64,000 nt of DNA from Stichopus chloronotus (Eukaryota > Echinodermata > Holothuroidea > Aspidochirotida > Stichopodidae), in assembly GCA_021234535.1 (NCBI GenBank), contig CM037837.1:7786218-7850217 (forward strand), given 5' to 3'. The translations under genes were made by a program, and so were the position numbers. A model generated the notes under the pieces. That model searched no databases. It saw only the letters and a program-made list of their open reading frames with translations, and had not been told where the DNA came from. Positions 36,775-49,154 of this stretch are shown here, one piece after another; position 1 is the stretch's first letter, and every line of letters begins with the position of its first letter.

Positions 36775-39700
36775 AACCTAAAGCTGAACTGCAGGTTACG
36801 TAAATACAAAGTATAGGATCGCTCCATGGGATCTACCCTTGGTAAGCACTACGTAGGACTTAAAAACTTACGTGACCTTTGCTTTAATTAGGTGCCGTTG
36901 TTTATTAAGAACCCTGGATATCACTCATCAATCCACTCCAATTGTTCATATATTGTATTTCTTTTATTAATGACATGTCAATTTAGTTCAAGTCTCTATT
37001 CTGCACTGTTTTCTTTGTTTTCGTTGTAATTATTTATCGGTTTTAATTTACAAATTTAAACCTAACATCTTATCAATAATAATTATCTCTGTGTTGTCTT
37101 CGACCAAGTCACGTTGTTACCATGTGTCTGTTTTCAATAACTAGGGAAAAGGAGATATAAAAAAATAAGAAGAAGAAACCTTCAACGGGTATTGTATAGT
37201 CTTTAATTGAATATCGTAATCTGCTCCAAGTCAGATGAATACATTGCTTAACTTGTCACCTGAAATTACCCTGTCACTTAAGATTCTGTATACGTGGTAT
37301 AGCCAAGGTCAAGTATATAGGGGGGGGGGGGGGTGAGTCCTGCTGATTGTAAATCACTCGCTGTAAAGTGTACATATTCACTAGCTAGGAAAGAGGATTT
37401 CACGTGAAAATTAACGTGACATTAAAGAGGGGGTATGGCAAACCGCAAGGTAAATGTAAAGCAGACCCGGAATTTTTCGGGAAAAAATGCTCTGCCATTT
37501 TGAAGAAAGAAAAACATTCGCAAAATAGGGCGATTAAAGTGCAAAAAGCGTAGTCGTACAATGTACTCGTGATTTGCTTGAGTAATAAAACTGTTGATGT
37601 ATGTTTCAATGCAATTACTTCTCAAATTATTTCACAGGCAATTAAGTAACTTTGTTCTATTCAGGCTAGCCGTGCGCATTGAATACCAGTACATTGCATG
37701 GTGATACTGTATACCTGTAAATCTTTGGAACAACGCTACTTTTGTATGCACTGAACTCAACGGAGAAGCCCTGCATTGACTCAAAATCCTGCTGAAATTT
37801 TCTGCCAATCGGGAGTGAACAAGCTTTTAAAAAAAGCAAATAAATGACAGCAAAAGACCATTGCGCATTTTGTTCCAATCAACTTTGTAAATAAAATCAT
37901 CACGGTTACACACCGTACTTGCTGTACTTTTCTCATCAAGGAAGGGGCTAAGTGACATTGAGCACCTTATCTCTATAGCACCTCAAGTGTTTGAAGCCCC
38001 CCCCCCCCCTCAATCCTCCACCACCATCACGTCCCCACAAACCACACATCCAAGTGTATAATTTGTATATGTATGTGTTCATGTAAAACTCGAAAATCTA
38101 ACTTTTCATGGCATTCATGGCCTTAAAACTTACGTTTTCTTATCGATGAATTATGTCATATTCGCTCTTATATGTCCGTCCATTAGCGTTATGGAAACCG
38201 TGCATGGATTCACATGAGTCACATTTGATTGCATATACCAATTCTGCGAAAAAAAAAAAGTTCATACTGGAGGAAAACCCGTTGTACAGCATTGAAAGTA
38301 GTCCTGATATTTCAAATACTTTTTCAAACTAACAAAGAAGACACCGCCATTCTGTAGTACAAATACAAGTCGAAATTAGCGAATACCGAAGTTTCTATGA
38401 ATATACGGTTTTTACTCAACTTGTAGCCACGTTATTGCGAAATGAGCGTGGAGTCACATATGCACCTCCACAAGTCATATTGCAGGTCCATTTGTTACGC
38501 CATACTTTCGAACATGGCGACGCGCTATACAACAACGGCGGGAAGTTTGAAGTAATATTTGGAAAGAAGTCATTACGAAAGAAAGACCATTACGGATGTG
38601 ACCGTTTGGAAATAGATGTATATTAGGTCTAAGTGTTGGTTGAAATTAAAACACTCACTACATCCCCTCTTTAATATCAATAGACCCCTTGCATGCGACG
38701 TCACAGTGGCAGTGAGGCGCCCTCCTCGAGAATAGGCTACTAAATTTAATACGTGCATCTCTGCCATTCGATATACACACGCCCACCGTTGCCCATTGAG
38801 CTAATACCGTTGGATGGTATTAGTTCCATGGGTAGCCATGTGCACTGGCTGGTACTTTTATCATTGGGGAGGTCGCCCTTGTTTGTCGTTATGCGACGTC
38901 AGGCCAAGGGGGCCGATACAGCTATGATCTAAATTTTCCTTCGATATGACGATTTATGAAAACGTTAAATTTCATCTAATACAGCAAACGAATGGTAAGA
39001 TGTATTTTTCGTGAGAAAAGAATAATACAGAGCTGCCCCAGCCCCACCAAATTTTACTTTAGGACTTACTCCCAGATAAATGTCTGGGAGCAAGTTACTG
39101 TTTGATAAATATACACCGTCGGCACACACACACACATTTTATGCCTTTGGAGCTCACAAGGGTCCAATACAGCAAAACCTCCATCCACCTTTTTAGTTAC
39201 TTTCAGTCATGATAGTGCCTTATAATGGTGATTATATTTATACAATGCTTTTAATGATAATGGTTTCTCATGATCATGTTTTATCGACCTTGACCTACTT
39301 ATTTAACGACCTTTTCCTTGGCATTTCACATCAAATTTTACTTTTAACGTATAAATTAAAGTAGATCGAGTCACATCATCGTATAGCTGAATTTAAAACT
39401 ACCCTTCAGCAAAGGCTTTACACCTTTACCATTCAATGCTTTCTCTTTTCATGAGCGTAAACCGTAAATAATTCACCAAGTGCCTCTTTCGAAGAATTTT
39501 TTTAACAAGAAAAAAGAAGAAGAGAAAAGAAAAGAATAAGAAGAAAAAACTGGTAAAAGGTTCTACGACAACAACAGTAGAAAAAACGATATCAAACAGA
39601 AACCTTTTGATGTTTATTTTCAAAAACTAAATCAGAAATCTTGTTTCTTACAAAATAAGGTCAACATATTTTATAGCCTAAATATTACAAACGTTTATGT

Positions 39701-42369
39701 AGTATAGGCTACTCGACTCCGAGAAAGTGCATTGTTATATAGTACGGAAATGTAGTCATAATTATCTTATCGGGGTTCTGCTTGTGTATATGATAAATGA
39801 ATATATGATTTCTATTGAAAAAAGAGTGTTGTGGCGAAATTGATTCATTTTGTATCATATATTGTCGGACACATGAACCCGATCGATTTTTGACAATTAT
39901 TGCTTTTTTTTCCCTTGTAATTGTAATCATGCATTTTTACAGTGAATTAGCTGATGCCTATCTGAGATTATAGGATATACGTGGGTTGAAAAAAGAGACC
40001 AATCATGAACACTTAAGGGCCGTCTATTAATAGCCCTGCTAATAGTTAACGACACCGTGTGACATCAATGAATAGGGAACGAAATGAAAGGATATACCAG
40101 CTGCTTTCGACGGTATTGAGGCTCCACCGTAGTCAGTGTTACCGCAAACTGGATACGATTTGAACTGTTAGAACAATTGTTACCGAACTTTCACACCAAG
40201 ATTAAAAAAGTGTCAATTGATCGATATGATACGATCAACCGATGAGACGAAAAAATATAATCACATAGCACCAAAATATATAGCCACCCTGCCGTTTACA
40301 ATGCTCTGTATCAAACCTAATGAAAAGGCCTGTTGTGTGCAAGAAATTTAAATTATATTTGACGCCGTATGCGCAAGATCCCAACGCTATTACGCAATAT
40401 ATCTTCAACAATCCGTTGGTTTTCGTTACCTTTTTTTTCGTATCTGCGCCTGTAAGTGGAAGGGCAGGGGACATAACCGCCAGAGGAAATGGACGCAATA
40501 TTTACTTCTGGCCCAGCCTGTACTACCTTATCATCAATTTGACGACGCCCCAATGTTATTCATTTGTCAAATGATTTGCATAATGTCCATAAAGTAACGC
40601 CATGATGGATCCATAAGTTACAAAGAGCAATATTCACAGTGTGCCTGCATGATCACGACTGATTCGCAACTATGGTACGTGCTGATGCAATGCTGTTATG
40701 AGTTCAACGTTTTTAAAGGGTATATGTGGTCTCTAAATCTTAATGATGCAGCTGTTACGATTGAAAAGAGCCCAGAAAAGGAATGTTGTGACCATCAGCT
40801 GTTTGGGGACGCTTAGCTCTTTGAGGTTTCATGAATTATAAGGAGAAAATGTGGGTCTGATATGTTTATTCTATAATGTCTCTGCTACAGGCCAAATATC
40901 ACTGATTACGAAAAGGGGACTGGTAAAATTCGAATTAAAGTGGAAGAATGGAACTGAAGTCACTTGGCCTTTAAAATGAGGCGCTTGCAAATTCCGTCGA
41001 TAGGCTACAAGCTAACTCCAACCGGCCAACATCTTAAAGACGACGAATCGTCTCACGAATAACTTGAATGGCCGAGTGTGCACACCGTAGTGCCACGTCA
41101 CTCGGTTTACGTTTACTTGCGTACAAGTCAGCAGTCAGTGAAAAATCCGTCGACTCTCAGTGAACAATAGTGTTAACGGAAATGCGGAAGTGACGTAACG
41201 AATTCTGAGGAGCTAGATTCATCAGATATGAATATGAGATATGACAATCCGTTGCCTTTGAACGACTTGTGTAGAGAGTAATGCATAATGAATATTCCTT
41301 CATATCACAAATTCCCTGATATCACGGTTCCATCTCATTGTTTTTTTTTTTTTCATTTTCGCCAGGATATCGATAATTTTTGCGACAAATTTTGCGCTTT
41401 TTCAGCCATTTCCGAATTACTCCTCTGTTATCTTTGAACTGCCTGGTCAAATGCCGAACATCCTCATAAAACAAACAATGAATGCCTCTTCAAGTTGATA
41501 AGAGCCTTCCTTTGAAATTTATATGCAGACAAGAGTGTTTGAGTTTTAGCATGTGTTGAATTACCAACACAGGCTTTATTGATTTTTTTTTTTTTTTTTT
41601 GCATTTCCAGCGCACAACTGCAACACGACACTATTGCCAGCTAAATACACACTTCAAGCACCAGCAAACCGACCGTATGACAGGTGGACTTGCAATATTT
41701 ATTTTTTGATACATTCAAAAGAAAAGTAAGCAATTTTCTCGTTGTTTCAACCACTTTCGTGATGTCCGTGTTCATACGCAATACATGCATGTGCTTCGTA
41801 CTCGCATGACCTTGCTTTAGATGGCAATAATGGGACTGACACTCGTATTAAGTTTGTGTTTATTTATTTTTTATTTATTTAACTTTTATTTATTTATTTT
41901 TTGGAGACAATGTGTATTATTGTGGAAAAGGTTACAGACAACAAAGGTGCATATTCCGTATCAGCGAGTTTCTGTATGATTTACGTTCATGCCTTTTGTA
42001 CGGTATATTATTTCTATAAGGCCGATTAGAAAAGTTCGATAACTTGGTTATAGTGTTAGAGCGCATTACAAACTCGTGCTTATGACATACTTAATAAGAC
42101 AAACTGGGATTATGTCGCACAGAGTATATTCTTTCAAATGCAGAATTTATTTTATCTTCATAGTACACAACAAGGGATAATTGATAACTTACGAATGAAA
42201 CATAGAAGATACTAACAAAATAAAGAATAAAATAATAAGGAGAACAAAGGGAGAGAGTAAAAGATAGTAAATTAATAGTGATAGATAAATGGCACAGAAA
42301 TAGCATCCCTGCCTTTGGATTTCTTCTGTCTACTTGCACCTGACACCACTCCCTACGAATCAATGTCAC
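36775..42369. other. no confident gene
   Basis: It contains 14-G (37320-37333) and 13-C (37997-38009) runs and a 13-bp-arm hairpin at 39064-39095 (CTCCCAGA-taaatg-TCTGGGAG core). A CpG-rich spot around 38505-38560 includes CGAACATGGCGACGCG, which resembles a YY1-type start region. T-rich and TTTA low-complexity tracts occur (41581-41600, 41859-41902). No supported exon. Confidence 0.4.
39064..39095. repeat. short hairpin, 12 of 13 bp paired
   Basis: ACTTACTCCCAGA, a 6-nt loop, then TCTGGGAGCAAGT, with one A/C mismatch. The stem is too short for a typical miRNA precursor, so no role is assigned. Confidence 0.45.
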
Positions 42370-42752
42370 TTAAAGAGGCTCATTGAGTTTTTTGTGGAAA
42401 TTCACTAAATTTTATTCTAAACCGGTCAAGTTTCCTTCACATACTAATGACAAATGGAATCAAACTAAGAGGATTCCAATGTTTCACATACAATGGAACA
42501 TTAATGAGTGAGTAATTAACGATTTAATTTGACTTTTGAAAATTTGTGAGACCAGACACTTTTCATACTAGTACTACATTCACATGCACACAACCAGAGC
42601 AAGTAGCGGTCAAAACTGCCGAAATTTCAACAGTTTCATAACTATTGGATGTGAAACTCGACTAATTATGCTAATTGCGAGTATTGTCATGCCTTTGTAC
42701 CCTTCAAAATCACCACAATCTTTATTGGCATCAACTCAATGAGCCCCTTTAA
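42370..42752. mobile_element. TTAA-flanked inverted-repeat MITE, family B, better-preserved copy
   Basis: TTAAAGAGGCTCATTGAGTT at the left and AACTCAATGAGCCCCTTTAA at the right are inverted repeats with one mismatch. TTAA lies at both ends (42370-42373, 42749-42752). The length is 383 bp and the AT-rich interior has no ORF. The same termini bound 20087-20432. TTAA target preference and short size suggest mobilisation by a piggyBac- or Kolobok-like transposase that is not in this window. Confidence 0.8.
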
Positions 42753-45700
42753 ATACGTATTTAATTTATTTTGGTGTCAAAATGATTCGGTTGAACACAC
42801 ATCAACTCCCCATCTCTCCCCACCCCCCCCCCCCCTTCCTTACGAAGCGGCATATAATTTATTTTTTAGATATTCGTCTTAAATGTGGAAAGCCGCATAT
42901 ATTTTACGTGGGTTGACAATCACAAACTGTAACCACCTTGCATATTTAGCAACGTCGCAACAACGCCGGCAAATGGACCTGCCCTGGCCATGCTTTAACG
43001 ATTAAGCCTGTTAAGCCTAATAGTGATTGTTGAACGGCATGAGGAAAAGCTTAATCAGCATTTATTGGAATAACACATTTTCTGCGTCGAAATAGAATTC
43101 CTGTCAACTAGAGCGAAATTAATTATCGCTCATCGGTTAATTATCAAACACCAGACAGGTCAAAGTAAATTATCAGTAACCAGCCTCGGCTTGTGGTGCT
43201 GACTCTTGAGTGTATAGCTGCATTGACTTGCATGACTACAGTCAGATCATTCTTTCCTATGAAGAAATGACAGTGTAAAAAATTCCCTGCATTTATCAGA
43301 AGTTTACTGGAGGTAGCAACAATTCATTTCATAGATAAAGTTACGTTATTGTTCTATAATGCTTGCATTTTATGGGCGGGTGCGGTGCTGGCGAATTTAC
43401 TCCAGCAACCTATCCCCCCCCCCCTTCTCTCCCAGCCATTGTATTTCTTATAAACTTGGCAAATGCTACTTGAAGAGCTTTCCAAAGGTTTGCGAGGACA
43501 TGGCTTTTACTCTACTCTAATTTAGGTTATAAATTGTTTTATATTTCTCATCGTCTGACTAAAACCACTTCAACAAGTTGAAACCAGAAATCCATTTTGT
43601 TTTTGTAATTTGGCAATAAATGCTCCTTTTTATGCTTTAATTGGCATATAAATATGACATCATTATACATTTGCTTGGTGTGGGGGGGGGGGGGTTAAGG
43701 TAATTCCCGGGTAATAATTAAAAGCCTCTGACAATAGTTTTTAGATTCTTTGATTTACAAACCAGTTTTGAAAAGATGACGACCCCTCATCATAGATCTC
43801 ACAATTTAATTTGAAAGACATTTTGAAAGACATTTTGAAAGGCATCTTGAAAGACATATTTGAAAGACATGCATGTATTTGATTGTCCCAGCACTTAAAA
43901 CAACAACGTTCACTCAAAGTTACTGAGGATACATGCTTACAAAATCAGGTAAACCGTATACAAAAGATTCATATGGTATCATGATGTATTTTGCGTTCAT
44001 AAATACATTTTTTTCCCCGGAGGAATAGCTTCAAATGGATACAAGCTAAATATGGCACCTTACATGAAACCACAAGTTAAGCATCGTGTTGACATTAGCA
44101 ACATCTTTTTATTCAGTTTTTCTTTTTCTTTCTTTTTTTTTTTTGCTGAGATCTTTACTGTTAAGGCCCCTGTCGTCATAACAAATAGCTTTAAATATCA
44201 TAACACATTATACTCCAATGCATATGCAAAGTGGAGTGAATCTCTTACATTTTAACTATCACATAAAAGTCATAATTATACTATTAACCACTGCTCGTCT
44301 GTCCTTCCTTACCCTTACCCTTAAAACCATCAGTGCCGGTGAAACCAGGGCTTGTAAGAGCTCCCTGGTAAAACTAACCGTGCAAAAATTTCACATAATC
44401 TATATTCACAATAGAAAAATTAAAAAAAAAATATCATTCCGATTGCTTGCGTACACACAATGCAAATTGTTATACGAAGCTGGGAATGATAGCATAGAAA
44501 TGAAAGGATTTTCCAGGTTTTGATCCATATTTGCATACTTACGCAACAGAGGGCATAACGGAAGATCCGTCCGGCAGATCCAAACAGAGGCGTGCAAGCC
44601 ACCTGTCAATCAAGACAAAAGGACTACAAAAAAAGCGCTTTTGTTAGTTGTTTTTTTTTTGTGACATCACACATAACTTGCTTGGCGTCCACGTTCAGTC
44701 AATATAGAGAATCAGAAGACAATATGCGTTTCATTCAGTACGTCTTAATTAGGAAAGAAAACTTTGGTGACAAGGCTTAGATCTGTAAAGTTTAAAAAAA
44801 AAAACTCAAAATAAGTATTCCGTGGGCTGTCATTTACTTGAGCGTCCTGTAAAGCAGTAGTAATGTGTTGTTATCACAACGTATTGTTGATGTACCAAGC
44901 TAAACACAGTATGGAGTATAAATACCACATGAATAATGTATAGCAAAATCAGCAAATTGTTTGCTGTAAATTATTATCGGTCACGAAGCTGGAGGTGCAT
45001 CGTATACGCATTTCAACTCTGTAGCACAGCTTTGATAAAAAAAGAAAAAAACAAAACAAAAATGCAGCCGTTTTTATTACTCATCCTGACCCAGTCCACC
45101 GGCAGTCCATGATACCTAAGTTAGTCCAATCCCTAGCAAGACGGACTCGAGTCAAAGACCGGACTTTCGTACAAGTCACTTGTGTTCTCTGATTAAAGAT
45201 TATTGCCCGTGAAATGGAGTGAAATTACATTAAAAATATACGGAATTATTCATCCCATCATTTAGTGAAACGGTGTTCTGTTTTAAAGTTATGGACTTTT
45301 TCAACATTTTTTTTTCTCATTTCAGAGGGGTGTATTGCGGTGCATTATGGGATTTCTGTGATGTCATAACATACCGACCCACTACACTGGATATCCTTTG
45401 TATTTCTTAAAATCTCAAATGGCTTGAAAAAAAAACATTATGATCCTTTAGGAGCTCTGACATTTACAAGTATTTTCACAAGATTTTAAAGCTCAATCTA
45501 GTATGATAAACATATCTTATTTGTCTGCACTGGTGTCAAATTTCAAGGTTATAAAGGGACTTGAATTTACATGACAGTTTGAAATCTATCATGATCACAG
45601 AGGTACTTAACATCTTGAGTTATGAAGACATATTTGATGGGGTCAGGAGTGCCAGTGCAGTGAAAACATATGCTTGTTCACTACTAGATTTTCTTAACTT

Positions 45701-47032
45701 GTCAGTGGAATAGTCCTTTCAAGTTAAAAGCTGCCTTTTTGTACCACTAAGACACAGTAACAAAATCATATTATTTGTGCCCGGATTGTAAGGCTGTATA
45801 CGATGCCACTGGAATTTAATTGCGCTGTATTTAATTAAAACCAACCAATTCTCATTGCAGGATTAAAATTCAAAATGTCATAAAGAAACACTCGGAAAAA
45901 AAAGATACTTTGCGAAGGAAATCCCATTATTACGGTTTGAAGATTCCTCTCTGATCAAATTAATTTATAAACTGCGTCGAGGGCCTGGACTCTATGTTAG
46001 GCTTGGGGAACTTCGTTTGTCAGTCAATAACGTGTCCTTAAGTATTACAATCTCGATCGGTAAACAGCGTTTCGTCAATTAGATATTCTTCAACTTTAAC
46101 CTTGCTTGGGTCGGATGTACCACTTTTGGCCTCCATCAGAAACAGGATGATCGTCCGCGTATATCCCTCTGTGAGATACCACACCACATGAAAATTATAC
46201 AAGAAATTGAACAAAAAAAAAAAATGCCAGATAAAAAGTCAACATTTTATATCAGCGTGACATATGTTTCATATTCTTGCTGATTTTTTTACAAACCCTA
46301 GAAAAAGTAATCGAGGAAAATATGAATTCCAGCCGTAACAAAGTCCCTTCCATCAAACCGACAGGAAAATGCTTCAGTGATTTCAAACTGTATCGTAAGG
46401 GAATAAAAAAAAAAACACTAAAATTTTGAAGTTTGGGACGTCAGGCATGAGTGGGTAGCAATTTTACAAGTTCAATCCAAATTCTGAAAGAAAGGGGGTA
46501 GCCTTTCCAGTTTTAAAGTTTAAATCTCATCTACGTCACCAGTGACGATCGCATCTGTGCCTTGAAGCATAATGCTTTGTTTTGGGGAACGTGATTTGAC
46601 AACCACGGGTGTTGTTTCCAAACAAAGTGCCCCTGTAGACAATATAAAGTGATATAACATGTTTGTCATACGGGCGTGGGAACAATTTATTCAGGTATAC
46701 GATCCATTTCAATTGGTTAGTCAGAGCTTATTGCACTACGCGTTACAGTAAAGGACTAAGTCACCGTGACACGGTAGGCTAATACATATAGTTCACAGTG
46801 ATTCGGCAAAGTGGGGAATTTGCATAAGTTCAAGTTTTACACTCCTTTTTGTTACCTCTAAAAATGTGAGTTTTATGTGGAAAAAATGCTTATATCATGG
46901 TTGATTCATCTTAGACATATATTTGTCAGTATTGAGTACCCTCTGCATGTAACTGTATTCGTGTAGGTAGGGGAATTACAATACAGGTTATACAGTTGTA
47001 ATGACGTTTAGGACTTGGGTATTGGTCTATAT
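42753..47032. other. no gene seen: AT-rich sequence with short repeats
   Basis: It holds poly-C/G runs (42823-42835, 43414-43424, 43682-43694) and a 12-bp tandem repeat (43810-43870). Around 45330-45350 there is a TGCATTATGGGA word like the ZNF143/Staf core. No splice-bounded frame is convincing. Confidence 0.4.
43810..43870. repeat. 12-bp tandem repeat (TTGAAAGACATT)x5
   Basis: Five near-identical units; the fourth and fifth vary in their last bases. Non-coding minisatellite. Confidence 0.85.
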
Positions 47033-47372
47033 CAGGGGTGGGCAACCTACGGCCAGCGGACATGCGGCGAGCTAGTGATTCTTTTTTTTTTTCGGGGGGG
47101 GGGTGGGTGGAGGGGGCCGCGGGATGTCTCAAGAAAATGGGCAAAAAATCTTTAGTGCCAAATGGCTGAATGCTGCCAGGTAGGCCTATGTATTCCCCCA
47201 TTACTTATCAGCAAGTACTATATATTGTTGTTATGATTAAGATTTATATTGTTCGAAAGTCCTCAGAATTAAAAGTTTTAAATCACCAGCAGGTCGTTGG
47301 TGAAGTGTGGCCCCGTGCAATATTTTATACATCATATCTGGCCCGTTCAGTCAAAAAGGTTGTCCAGCCCTG
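47033..47372. mobile_element. non-autonomous hAT element (340 bp) with 8-bp target duplication
   Basis: The left end, CAGGGGTGGGCAACCT, and the reverse complement of the right end, CAGGGCTGGACAACCT, match at 14 of 16 positions. The sequence GTCTATAT stands directly on both sides (47025-47032 and 47373-47380), an exact 8-bp target duplication. CAGGG-type ends and 8-bp duplications are defining features of hAT transposons. At 340 bp there is no room for a transposase, so this is a MITE moved in trans. Inside are a 10-G run and a CCGCGGG segment at the left. The right half retains phrases seen in hAT ends (gaagtgtggccccgtg, tatctggcccg). The intact duplication suggests a fairly recent insertion. 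Confidence 0.93.
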
Positions 47373-48585
47373 GTCTATATGGAAAGGAAAGGGGGTTGGT
47401 CGTGGAAGGAGAGGTACCTCTGTCTTTCAGAACTTCGGAGGAAAAACAGTTGTTTGTGGATCAAAACGCTACTCAATACCGTCCTTGTTTGCTTTCTAAG
47501 TTTTCTGACCACAGATTATTTTTTTAACAATTTATTCTTGTGCGTCTAGCCATACCGTGTAATGGCATTATATTGCCAAGTCTGGATCAGAAAGGAAAAT
47601 GCCGGTCCCCTAAAAACGTAAATAAATAAAAAATGAATAAATAAAATAAACGGGGAGAAAAAAGGGCAATCCAACAATCCTCGGTTCTATAGGTACAGTG
47701 AGACGACGAATACCTCATAGCAATTGTAAATAATAGGAAAATTATTATGTTGATAGTCACTAGTAAGTCGATTTACGTTTATTTGTGCAGATCATTACAA
47801 GTTCTTTCTATCACGGATTTACCGTTCGTTAATTGGCACGTGCCCAACGCATGGATTTGGGCCAAACAAACTAATTTATGTGTATTTGTTTATGTTTATA
47901 TACTGTTCTAAATGTAGTACCAATTGCGTACAATCGCTGAAATCATTGCCATCTCTCAGCTCTAATCATCGCCATTTAATCCAGACGCACTTTATGGAAA
48001 AAAATAGCAATTTTAGACTGCTTTTAAGGCCTCGAATGTCTCCCCTCGTTAAACAGACAGTAAACACGTCCCACGGTTTTTGCCTTTCTTTTCCCTGTTG
48101 CTTGGCAACCGTCAACTTTGGCGTCAAGATTGTGATGTCAGTCAAACGGCCAGTGGTGGGAACTGAGTATATGTCTGTATAATTTTTCAATGTCGCTACA
48201 ATTAGAAGACACCAAACAAACCTCGCGATATGATTTTACCTGGATGGAGTACATCGGTCCAAGTCTTAGTTTTTTAAAAGTCCTGTGTTTCATCAAAAAA
48301 ATGGTATAACAAAGGTAAACGTATAGTCTTCGATATACAGACGACACTGAAACTGAAGATAACCGAAAAATTAGAAATAAAAACAAAACATTGTCGCTCA
48401 AAAATCACCCAAGTTGTGTAGTCAAAATGCAAAGATCCCCCCTTCCCATAAGTATAGGCTACCTCCTGTACAAGAGACGTTCCGGCCGGTAGAAAGCAGG
48501 GCATGTATATTTGTAGTGGATGAGGTTGTGATATTACGACAGTGATAGATCGATCCGAACGTTTAGAATGTTTTAATTGAGACCG

Positions 48586-48867
48586 TCATAATTTACATGA
48601 AATATTTCCATTTTCCCCTCTGGTTTCCACTTTTCTTCTTTTGGGCAATTTTCTTTTGGGTCCACTGTGTAACAGGATAAGTTCACGAATAAATTTCATT
48701 TTCAGCAAGTCGTTGACGATTTTGATTTCGTGGAATAATTTTATATTTTGTAACTGTAGCATCGTCGAGTAAAAGGGTATAAACGACCTAAGACATTGAT
48801 GATCAATCCGGTTTAAAACACTCTCGTCAGCTCGTAGAAAGATCCTCTTGTTAGTGATGAACAACAC
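48586..48867 (-). other. uncertain 93-codon open frame
   Basis: A minus-strand ATG-to-stop frame with protein-like spread, ending in a basic Lys/Arg-rich tail (GPKRKLPKRRKVETRG, resembling a nuclear localisation signal). It is followed within about 30 nt of the stop by an ATTAAA signal. A second frame starting further upstream (near 48917) overlaps its start. No domain is recognised and base composition is as AT-rich as the surroundings, so it may be chance or a degraded gene remnant. Confidence 0.2.
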
Positions 48868-49130
48868 ACTGTCTGTTCACTCACAAATCTACAAGCTATA
48901 GGTTTAGACATTTCCATGGCAACTGACGTCTCCATATATAGCTGTACATAACATTTGTCATGTTCAACCAGACGATATGAATCGCCTGCGTTGAAGAATC
49001 TACTGTTTATGTAATATATAAGTCATGTTAGCAGAATCGATTTCAAATTTGAAACGAGAGCTGTATTGATAGAATTGATCTAAAGTAAAGGGTCACGTGT
49101 AAAGATTCATGCTCGAGAAAAGTGAAGAAG

Positions 49131-49154
49131 ACAACAACAACAACAACAACAACA
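49131..49154. repeat. (AAC)8 microsatellite
   Basis: A clean short AAC array. A second short one sits at about 35727-35744 inside MITE family A copy 2. Confidence 0.9.

Noticed and set aside
38435..38626. Possible first exon with CGAACATGGCGACGCG start context
   Set aside because: It looks like a YY1-type start region, but the ATG frame closes after 13 codons and no good donor falls inside it.
45550..45740. Possible MITE with AAAGGGACT ... AGTCCTTT ends
   Set aside because: The ends match over only about eight bases and no target duplication could be found.
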